Assembly (NCBI RefSeq): GCF_000373985.1
Contig: NZ_KB892947.1
Span: 1 to 5,890 of the forward strand
Length of the DNA stretch: 5,890 nt
Direction: 5' to 3'
Source of the DNA: Desulfobacter curvatus DSM 3379
GTDB lineage: Bacteria; Desulfobacterota; Desulfobacteria; Desulfobacterales; Desulfobacteraceae
The position numbers and the translations under genes were made by a program. This document shows, piece by piece, positions 1-4,677 of this stretch. The notes beneath the pieces are model-generated. The model was not told the origin of the DNA. It did no database searches and was given only the letters and a program-made list of their open reading frames with translations. Numbering within the stretch: position 1 is the stretch's first letter; each line of letters begins with the position of its first letter.

Positions 1-4
1 GCTC

Positions 5-142
5 TTAACCGGCGCAGCTTACGGTGGTTTGAAGCCTCCACCTGTATGGCGGCTTCGAGGGGCCTTCCCTCATCTTTTGTGCAGCATGGCTGCACTGTTT
101 ATTGCAACAGTGTCTGCCTTCGTGGCACACAGTCATCACCAT
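5..142 (-). CDS. possible tiny Cys/His-rich protein (about 45 aa)
   Basis: Unrecognised short reading frame at the left edge, last in the leftward gene train. From the ATG at 142 it encodes about 45 residues with a compact Cys/His cluster near the N-terminus (CHEGRHCCNKQCSH, spacing C-x5-CC-x3-C-x-H), which could bind a metal ion. The frame stays open further up to a TTG at 199, but that would overlap the preceding gene by about 100 bases. The ATG at 142 overlaps it by 44 bases, and a second ATG at 136 is also possible. No good ribosome-binding site precedes any of these starts, which weakens the call. In favour are the same strand as its neighbours, the overlapping-gene style of the cluster, and the clustered cysteines. 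It may equally be a chance frame. Confidence 0.33.
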   Translation of the reverse strand: MVMTVCHEGRHCCNKQCSHAAQKMREGPSKPPYRWRLQTTVSCAG

Positions 143-278
143 ATCCGGCTGACAGTTTGTGCTTGTGCTGGCCGGAACGGTCCCGAAAAGTGATTTCAAG
201 GCTGGGGTTAAAGCGTTTGGCCCGAATCATGTCCTCGGTGCTTTCTTTACTGATGCTGTAATTTTGGATTCTGCGCAT
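99..278 (-). CDS. small basic hypothetical protein (59 aa)
   Basis: Not a family I can name. The frame is open up to about 380, but the ATG at 278 is chosen because AAGGAG lies 6 bases upstream (285-290 on the plus strand). The longer version would run far into the preceding gene. The product is 59 residues and starts MRRIQNYSISKES. It is rich in Arg/Lys, has a central FNPSLEITFRDR stretch that looks like a beta strand pair, and carries one cysteine near the end. There is no signal peptide or membrane segment. It overlaps the end of the upstream 77-aa gene by 32 bases, so the two are probably translationally coupled. Small proteins like this are common accessory genes in integrative elements, and no function can be assigned. 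Confidence 0.62.
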   Translation of the reverse strand: MRRIQNYSISKESTEDMIRAKRFNPSLEITFRDRSGQHKHKLSAGYGDDCVPRRQTLLQ

Positions 279-480
279 GGTGGGCTCCTTTTCTGTTAAA
301 CGGACAAGTGCCACACCGGGATTTGTCCCGGCAAGCTTCACAGACCTTGGCAGGGTCCAGAGTGGTGCCAAGATAATCAAGAATATCTGCCAGCGCCTTG
401 GTCATAGGCATCTTCAATGCCCACGCAATACGTCGCAAGGTTGCACTGTGTTTGGCGCTTAATTCTGGAGTGTATGCCAT
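247..480 (-). CDS. small protein with CxxC-x5-CxxC motif (77 aa)
   Basis: The product starts MAYTPELSAKHSATLRRIAW. Residues about 8-38 look like two helices with a hydrophobic pattern (TLRRIAWALKMPMTKALADI) that would suit a DNA-binding or dimerising helical unit. Cys47, Cys50, Cys56 and Cys59 form CxxC-x5-CxxC, as expected for a small zinc-binding knuckle. The tail is His- and Lys-rich. The start is the ATG at 480, 8 bases after GGAGGG (489-494 on the plus strand); an in-frame TTG at 486 is too close to that site. The gene begins 22 bases inside the end of the DUF2958 gene and overlaps the next gene by 32 bases. I recall similar short proteins in deltaproteobacterial mobile DNA but cannot give a family name. 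A transcription-related or nucleic-acid-binding role is inference. Confidence 0.7.
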   Translation of the reverse strand: MAYTPELSAKHSATLRRIAWALKMPMTKALADILDYLGTTLDPAKVCEACRDKSRCGTCPFNRKGAHHAQNPKLQHQ

Positions 481-845
481 TTCCAATGCCCTCCGCTTTC
501 TTCATCTCTTGGATCAGCGATAATCCCGCCACCAAGCCGAATCAAGTCAACCTGACCGGCAGGCTTTGGTGTCCTGTAAACATCGAACTGTACCTGATAC
601 AGTCCGAGAACGTTAATGTCTTTCAACTCCTGGAAGCTAACGTATCCCCATTCCGCCATTTCCAAATCCCCGTTCAGGATACAAAACCCGAACATGGTAT
701 CTACATGGTCGCTTTCAGCTATCAGCCAATGACTGTCACCAATGTAAAAATGGGCGTGGATGATTTTATCCGAGGTTGGAACGTGTTCTGTCTGGTAAAG
801 ACCGGGAATGGTTGCCAGTTGTGCGTCTGTCGGTGTGTTTTTCAT
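459..845 (-). CDS. DUF2958 domain protein (128 aa)
   Basis: The sequence matches my recollection of the DUF2958 family. Residues about 14-95 give the order PGLYQTE, DKIIHAHFYIGDSHWLIAE, FGFCILNGDLEMAEWGYVS, then YRTPKPA. DUF2958 proteins are small, cytoplasmic, widespread on conjugative plasmids, integrative elements and prophages, and of unknown biochemical function. The tail after residue 100 is longer than I expect for the family; it overlaps the start of the 77-aa gene and may exist partly because of that overlap. The ATG at 845 is preceded by AAGGAG with 7 bases of spacing (853-858 on the plus strand). It lies 29 bases downstream of the 284-aa gene on the same strand, so both are probably co-transcribed. 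The family call is fairly secure; the role is unknown. Confidence 0.82.
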   Translation of the reverse strand: MKNTPTDAQLATIPGLYQTEHVPTSDKIIHAHFYIGDSHWLIAESDHVDTMFGFCILNGDLEMAEWGYVSFQELKDINVLGLYQVQFDVYRTPKPAGQVDLIRLGGGIIADPRDEESGGHWKWHTLQN

Positions 846-874
846 GATGTTTCTCCTTGTTTAATGGCTGGATG

Positions 875-1729
875 TCAGCCGTTGATGTATTCAATGAACC
901 TGGACGCCTCTACTCGGTTGAGGACATCCAGGTGTTTGTTGAATCGTTCATGGATAAGGCGGTTCAGGCCGTCTGCGGTGTATCCTTTGACGCCCGCCGA
1001 CCTCAAAATGAAATCTTTTTGGCGCTGCGTGATCGCTTTTTCATCGGTGTGGACGCTGTGACGATCTACCCCTGGTGGGAAATTGTAATCGTTACAATCT
1101 GACTTCCTGGGGAGCTTGTTTTTTAAGGTATGACGATGAGTTTTGATGAATACGCCTGTCAGCCCTGCAACACGTATGGTGGCATCAATCATGACGGATT
1201 TTTGGGCCATCTTTACACTGGTATTGAGCCGCCAGTTATCTTCGCGTAGATGCCTGGCCCCGGCACCTTCGGCAACGATCCTGCCGCCGTGCGTTTTGAG
1301 TTCGCATTTGAGCAGAACTTGTTTGATCTCCAGGCCACGCAGGCATGCCTCTTCATACAGGCCAACGTTCGGGAAATGAGCTGTCAAACCCATAGCTGCG
1401 ATAATCTTTTCTGCCCCTGCTTTCCAAAGGGTCAGTCCCGAGAAATGACTGAAATCCTGGCACAGATAATCTGCTCCAGCCTTTGCGAGTGGACAATTTT
1501 GCGCAACGTGTACCCGGCCATAGTGAACATCAGGCTCCAGGTTCTGTTTTATCCACTGGATCAGTTTGCGCTGGTTCTCCTGCCTGTTTTTCAAGGCGTT
1601 TTCAAAGGTGTTTGGGGGCATGTCCAGGGGGGATGTGGGGAAGGCTGAAATGCTCCCGGTATCCGGCTGTTTGGTTTCTGGCGGTTTGGTAAATTGTTTG
1701 ATTGTGCTGATTTCTCCGATGTGATTCAT
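875..1729 (-). CDS. mobile-element protein, possible Rad52-like annealing protein (284 aa)
   Basis: First gene of the leftward operon. Residues 1-40 are low-complexity and Pro/Thr-rich. The core (about 45-195) holds LWKAGAEKIIAAMGL (101-115), IVAEGAGARHL (151-161) and NTSVKMAQKSVMIDATIRV (169-187). The C-terminal 50 residues (about 233-283) are helical, ITQRQKDFILRSAG leading to EASRFIEYI, the kind of small domain seen at the C-termini of several phage and element proteins. This core recurs in hypothetical proteins of phages and integrative elements. The order of a G-rich turn followed by an Asn-initiated K-x-A-x-K-x-x-x-x-D helix resembles Rad52/Sak-type single-strand annealing proteins. That link is inference from pattern, not a family match. 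The ATG at 1729 has AAAGGAG 7 bases upstream. Its leader carries a terminator-like hairpin, suggesting attenuation. Real gene: high confidence; function: low. Confidence 0.8.
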   Translation of the reverse strand: MNHIGEISTIKQFTKPPETKQPDTGSISAFPTSPLDMPPNTFENALKNRQENQRKLIQWIKQNLEPDVHYGRVHVAQNCPLAKAGADYLCQDFSHFSGLTLWKAGAEKIIAAMGLTAHFPNVGLYEEACLRGLEIKQVLLKCELKTHGGRIVAEGAGARHLREDNWRLNTSVKMAQKSVMIDATIRVAGLTGVFIKTHRHTLKNKLPRKSDCNDYNFPPGVDRHSVHTDEKAITQRQKDFILRSAGVKGYTADGLNRLIHERFNKHLDVLNRVEASRFIEYING

Positions 1730-1736
1730 GGGCGTT

Positions 1737-1756
1737 CTCCTTTCATTAAAATGAAA
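1737..1756 (-). promoter_or_regulatory. palindrome running into the ribosome-binding site of the 284-aa gene
   Basis: Positions 1741-1756 form a perfect inverted repeat, TTTCATT-AA-AATGAAA on the plus strand. Read in the leftward transcript it is followed directly by GGAG, so its right arm contributes the first bases of the AAAGGAG ribosome-binding site (1737-1743). Folding would partly hide that site. Its left arm also shares the U tract of the terminator-like hairpin next to it, so the two structures could exclude each other. A repressor operator is an alternative reading. Confidence 0.45.
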
Positions 1757-1780
1757 AAAACCAGCCCTGAATGGACTGGT
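1754..1780 (-). terminator. Rho-independent terminator-like hairpin in the leader (attenuator candidate)
   Basis: In the leftward transcript, ACCAGUCC and GGGCUGGU pair over 8 bp (one G-U) around the loop AUUCA. The stem is followed at once by seven U, the standard layout of an intrinsic terminator. It works only on the minus strand. It ends 25 bases before the start codon of the 284-aa gene, so it cannot end an upstream gene in this window. It would stop transcripts entering the operon unless relieved, as an attenuator does. Insulation against read-through from other leftward transcription is the alternative. Confidence 0.6.
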
Positions 1781-1910
1781 CCTCGTTGTTGGTTTGGTGT
1801 TGGTGCTTTTCCCCGCTCAATGCAGGGACAGGGGGAGGGTGGATGGTATGCTGTGGATTTTGGTGTTTAGGTGAGGTGCTTGGTGGGGTGGTGTTGGCTG
1901 TTGTTCAAAT
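1781..1910 (-). promoter_or_regulatory. C/A-rich, G-poor leader segment
   Basis: By hand count the plus strand has 53 G, 16 C, 47 T and 14 A over these 130 bases. A leftward RNA would therefore be strongly C- and A-rich and nearly unable to fold, except for a weak CCC-GC hairpin near 1811-1828. Long C-rich, G-poor RNA is the usual character of Rho-utilisation sites and of leaders bound by regulatory proteins. It lies directly upstream of the terminator-like hairpin. No open reading frame of interest is seen in it, and the transcript start for this operon was not found. Confidence 0.35.
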
Positions 1911-2243
1911 TAAGTGAAGGCTGAAATGCCTATGGATAAAGGCACCCCTATAATATTTCAAATCAAGAACGAAAATATGTCAAAAGACTGTTAGGGAGGT
2001 ATACACACTCACCGGGTTGGGAATGACAAAATGACCATTATGGAAGACATTTGACTTATTCTTTGATTTCCATTAGCCGGAAAGGGGCCTCAAAAATATG
2101 GCAGGGTGGTCAAAGGAAGGACCGACCATGATAAATCTGGCATTTTAAGGAAATCCCTGATTGAAGAGATATTCTGAGCCTGATATAGAATTCAGAATGC
2201 CGGTGTTCATAATACAGCCTATCTGATCGACTCGGTAAATCTT
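1911..2243. other. intergenic region between divergent operons
   Basis: No credible gene is seen on either strand. It holds a 14-bp copy of GAAGGCTGAAATGC (1916-1929) that also occurs at 1640-1653. It has a hairpin with a 7-bp stem and one bulge at 2105-2127, and a 7-bp inverted repeat ATTCTGA/TCAGAAT at 2171-2177 and 2192-2198. A leftward TTGACA (1978-1983) lies 22 bases from TATTAT (1950-1955), too far apart for a normal promoter. The promoter of the leftward operon presumably lies here, but I could not fix it. Confidence 0.5.
2171..2198. repeat. 7-bp inverted repeat
   Basis: ATTCTGA (2171-2177) and TCAGAAT (2192-2198) are perfect reverse complements separated by 14 bases. They lie about 75 bases upstream of the promoter of the defence operon. 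They could be a regulator site or chance; there is no T tract, so this is not a terminator. Confidence 0.25.
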
Positions 2244-2329
2244 TTGTTGTTCCTTGTTGTTCAACAATAATATTTGACAATGAAAAATGAAATCCTTATT
2301 GTTGTATCGTGAACAACGAAGAACAACAA
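2244..2329. promoter_or_regulatory. inverted-repeat operator of GTTGTTC units flanking the promoter
   Basis: The left arm TTGTTGTTCCTTGTTGTTCA (2244-2263) and the right arm TGAACAACGAAGAACAACAA (2310-2329) are reverse complements at 18 of 20 positions. Each arm holds two GTTGTTC units, so there are four in mirror-image layout. The arms enclose the -35/-10 promoter, the left ending 10 bases before the -35 and the right starting at the expected transcript start. This is the geometry of an operator bound by a dimer or by a looping repressor. The binding protein is unknown. The DNA-binding N-terminus of the GTPase encoded just downstream is a natural candidate for self-control, which is inference. 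Confidence 0.6.
2274..2302 (+). promoter_or_regulatory. sigma-70 type promoter of the GTPase-HEPN operon
   Basis: TTGACA (2274-2279) is a perfect -35 box. After 17 bases comes TATTGT (2297-2302), matching the -10 consensus at 4 of 6 positions, with AT-rich sequence around it. Transcription would start at about 2309. This makes the GTG at 2309 an unlikely start codon and favours the ATG at 2354. Confidence 0.62.
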
Positions 2330-2336
2330 TTTATTC

Positions 2337-2342
2337 AAAGGA
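2337..2342 (+). promoter_or_regulatory. ribosome-binding site that decides the GTPase start
   Basis: AAAGGA lies 11 bases before the ATG at 2354. The second gene of the operon also has its AAGGAG 11 bases before its ATG. No such site precedes the GTG at 2309, whose first codons coincide with the right arm of the inverted repeat. Confidence 0.55.
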
Positions 2343-2353
2343 TAGATAAGATC

Positions 2354-4636
2354 ATGCCTGGTAAAACGTTTAAAGCGTCATTATCAAAAAGCACAGGTAG
2401 GGGGGGGTGGTGTGTGATCTTCAAGCATCCAATAAGATCAACGAAAGATGGAAAACCAGGCTTGAGAGTTAGAAGAGGCCTTGGCACGAGTAACCAGGAA
2501 GAAGCTCAAAAACTGGTCGATCAGTTGAATGAAATCCTAAGTGATAAAAAAATGTGGAGTCCGTCCGAAAGAGCACGCGCGGAACAACACTACCATGAAA
2601 AGGTTGTTTCTGCTTTTTATGATAAAATTATTCCTGAACATAGAGATCCCTGGGAAATCCGTGAGAAAGAAATACCTCTACCATCTAAAGATGATGGATA
2701 TGTGAGAACACTAATGGTAGGGACTACCGGAGCTGGAAAGACCACAGTAGTCCGGCAACTAATTGGAACAGATCCGGAAAAGGAAAGGTTCCCATCCACA
2801 TCATCTGCAAAAACCACAATCAGCAACATTGAGCTGATTACTACCTCAGAACCTGCCTACAAAGCAGTGGTATCCTTTTTTGATAAAAATTATGTTCGTC
2901 AGCACATAGAAGAATGTGTAATGGCCGCTATCATGGCGCATCTTGAGACCGGTGATAAAAATGAGGTTGAGAATAAATTTTTAGTCCATAACGAGCAACG
3001 CTTCCGATTGAGTTATCTCCTGGGCAGCACTAAATCATTAGCAATATCAGATGAAGATGATTTCACCGATGAATTGATCGAGGATGATGATTATGAAGAA
3101 GATTTGGAAGATTTTGATGATGAAACCTCCGACCTGTCTCAGGATGAAAAAGAAACCCTCCTTGTGACCTTGAGAAGATACCTGTCAATGAGTACAAAGA
3201 TTGCTGGGAAATCCTATAAGGCAATGGCTGATGAATTTGAGATAGACCTTGAAAAAGCGACAAAAGACGAAATTGAAACCCTCCAGGCGCTTATTAGGGA
3301 TGAACTAAATAAACAGGAAAACTTCCATAAATTGGTTGATGAAATCTTTGATGATGTTGAGAGTAAATTTGATTCTCTGGAATTTGGATCTCTTACCAAA
3401 GACAACAGCCGGTGGCCTTCGCATTGGGTTTATGAGACTGAAGACCGAAAAGAATTCATAAAAATAATAAATCTTTTTTCCAGTAATTATGCTCCAAATT
3501 TTGGCCGCCTTCTCACACCTTTGGTTGAAGGGGTAAGGATCGCAGCTCCTTTCAAACCGCCTTGGTTCAAGGAAGATGATGCTAAACTTGTCTTGATGGA
3601 TGGTGAAGGTCTCGGTCATGTTGCTGATTCAGTTTCAAGCATCTCCACCAACATAACAAAACGATTTCAGATTTCAGATGCAATCGTTTTGGTTGATAAT
3701 GCAGCACAACCAATGCTTACCGCACCGACCAATGTATTGCAAACTTTGGTGTCAAGTGGGCACCACCGAAAGCTGATTGTTTGCTTCACCCATTTCGATG
3801 AGGTAAAAGGTGCAAATATCCCCAAAGTTTCAATGCGTATAGATCACGTATTAGATTCATTTGATAACTCAGTTGCATCAGTTGGAAAGAATCTTGGACA
3901 AAGAGCTGAGAAAGTACTGAAAGAATGTAAGCCTGATCGAATTTTTTTCTTCTCAAAAATTCAGAAAAAATTCAAAGCCCATGGCAAAAGTTTCAATTAC
4001 AATGAGTTTAAAAAAATGCTGAAAGCGATAGCCAAAACTATAGAACCGCCCATCCCAAGCGAGGTTACGCCTGTATACGATGATTCTAACCTGGTCTTGA
4101 ACATCCAAAAGGCAGCTATGGAATTCCATAAACCTTGGGAAGCGAGACTGAGCCTGAAACATGATCCAAAAATCAGACCAGAGCATTGGGCACGGATCAA
4201 AGCCCTAACCAGGCGTTTAGGTGAAATGTATACGAATGAATATAACGGTCTTCGGCCAGTCGCCGACTTGATTTATGGCTTCCAGACACATCTATACCTG
4301 TTTATTCAAAATCCAATCTTATGGGACCCGGATCACGCGCCTGAAGAAATGAAACAGGCAGCGATTGATAATATCAGCCAGGAGCTTGATTCCAGGCTAC
4401 ATGATTTCTTTTCAGGAAGGCTCTTCATTGATAAAATCGAAAAATGGTATCATGCATATAGTCATAAAGGCACAGGCTCAGCAAGGATCAGGGCGTATGA
4501 TGTAAAAGATATTTACAATGAAGCTGCCCCAATCCCTGGTGAAGTTCCAGATAAGAAGACCAGTAAATTTGTCAAAAAGATTAGATCTATCTTGCAGGAA
4601 GCGGTGAGTGAGGGCGGTGGCAAGATCGAGAAATAA
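2354..4636 (+). CDS. P-loop GTPase with integrase-like DNA-binding N-terminus, putative defence sensor (760 aa)
   Basis: Cytoplasmic, with no signal or membrane segment. Residues about 5-68 (SKSTGRGGWCVIFKHP, then RVRRGLGT and EEAQKLVDQLNEIL) resemble the AP2-like arm-binding domain of tyrosine integrases. The G domain follows. Walker A/G1 is GTTGAGKT (123-130), with probable switch threonines near 149-155. G3 is DGEG within DGEGLGH (416-422), G4 is THFD (479-482) and G5 is probably SK (534-535). DxEGLG recalls the GBP/atlastin-type G3. Between G1 and G3 lies an unusually long helical insert of about 250 residues with an acidic block (233-265, 21 of 33 residues Asp/Glu). The C-terminal 185 residues look all-helical. 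A GTG at 2309 would give 775 aa, but the promoter position and the ribosome-binding site favour 2354. The HEPN gene follows 41 bases later in the same operon. GTP binding is well supported; sensing and partner control are inference. Confidence 0.8.
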   Translation: MPGKTFKASLSKSTGRGGWCVIFKHPIRSTKDGKPGLRVRRGLGTSNQEEAQKLVDQLNEILSDKKMWSPSERARAEQHYHEKVVSAFYDKIIPEHRDPWEIREKEIPLPSKDDGYVRTLMVGTTGAGKTTVVRQLIGTDPEKERFPSTSSAKTTISNIELITTSEPAYKAVVSFFDKNYVRQHIEECVMAAIMAHLETGDKNEVENKFLVHNEQRFRLSYLLGSTKSLAISDEDDFTDELIEDDDYEEDLEDFDDETSDLSQDEKETLLVTLRRYLSMSTKIAGKSYKAMADEFEIDLEKATKDEIETLQALIRDELNKQENFHKLVDEIFDDVESKFDSLEFGSLTKDNSRWPSHWVYETEDRKEFIKIINLFSSNYAPNFGRLLTPLVEGVRIAAPFKPPWFKEDDAKLVLMDGEGLGHVADSVSSISTNITKRFQISDAIVLVDNAAQPMLTAPTNVLQTLVSSGHHRKLIVCFTHFDEVKGANIPKVSMRIDHVLDSFDNSVASVGKNLGQRAEKVLKECKPDRIFFFSKIQKKFKAHGKSFNYNEFKKMLKAIAKTIEPPIPSEVTPVYDDSNLVLNIQKAAMEFHKPWEARLSLKHDPKIRPEHWARIKALTRRLGEMYTNEYNGLRPVADLIYGFQTHLYLFIQNPILWDPDHAPEEMKQAAIDNISQELDSRLHDFFSGRLFIDKIEKWYHAYSHKGTGSARIRAYDVKDIYNEAAPIPGEVPDKKTSKFVKKIRSILQEAVSEGGGKIEK
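2400..2407 (+). repeat. G8 homopolymer inside the GTPase gene
   Basis: Eight consecutive G fall in codons AGG GGG GGG for Arg-Gly-Gly, about 46 bases after the chosen start. A one-base slip would shift the frame early in the gene. It may simply reflect the conserved-looking GRGGW motif, but two adjacent GGG codons are not required by the protein. Confidence 0.6.
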
Positions 4637-4660
4637 TTGAAGGTAAATTGTAAAATTTCA

Positions 4661-4666
4661 AAGGAG
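4661..4666 (+). promoter_or_regulatory. ribosome-binding site of the HEPN gene
   Basis: AAGGAG lies 11 bases before the ATG at 4678, in the 41-base gap after the GTPase stop codon. No terminator or promoter is seen in that gap, which supports co-transcription. Confidence 0.65.
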
Positions 4667-4677
4667 AATAAGCAAAT

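Noticed and set aside
417..1061. Long plus-strand frame opposite the DUF2958 and 284-aa genes
   Set aside because: It runs antisense to recognisable genes with good ribosome-binding sites, and its product is low-quality and Cys/Trp-rich without any family resemblance.
1250..1648. Plus-strand frame of about 130 codons
   Set aside because: It is the antisense shadow of the 284-aa gene, has no ribosome-binding site, and its product has no recognisable features.
1949..1954. Plus-strand TATAAT box
   Set aside because: A perfect -10 on its own, but no -35 at 16-18 bases upstream and no gene following.
1950..1983. Leftward promoter TTGACA ... TATTAT
   Set aside because: The boxes are individually good, but the spacer is 22 bases, outside the usual 16-19; no better leftward -10 box was found at normal distance.
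2244..2329. CRISPR-like or toxin-RNA repeat array
   Set aside because: Only four 7-9-bp units in inverted layout with no regular spacers; an operator explains them better.
3305..3619. Minus-strand frame of about 100 codons inside the GTPase gene
   Set aside because: It is antisense to the conserved G-domain gene and has no start signals.
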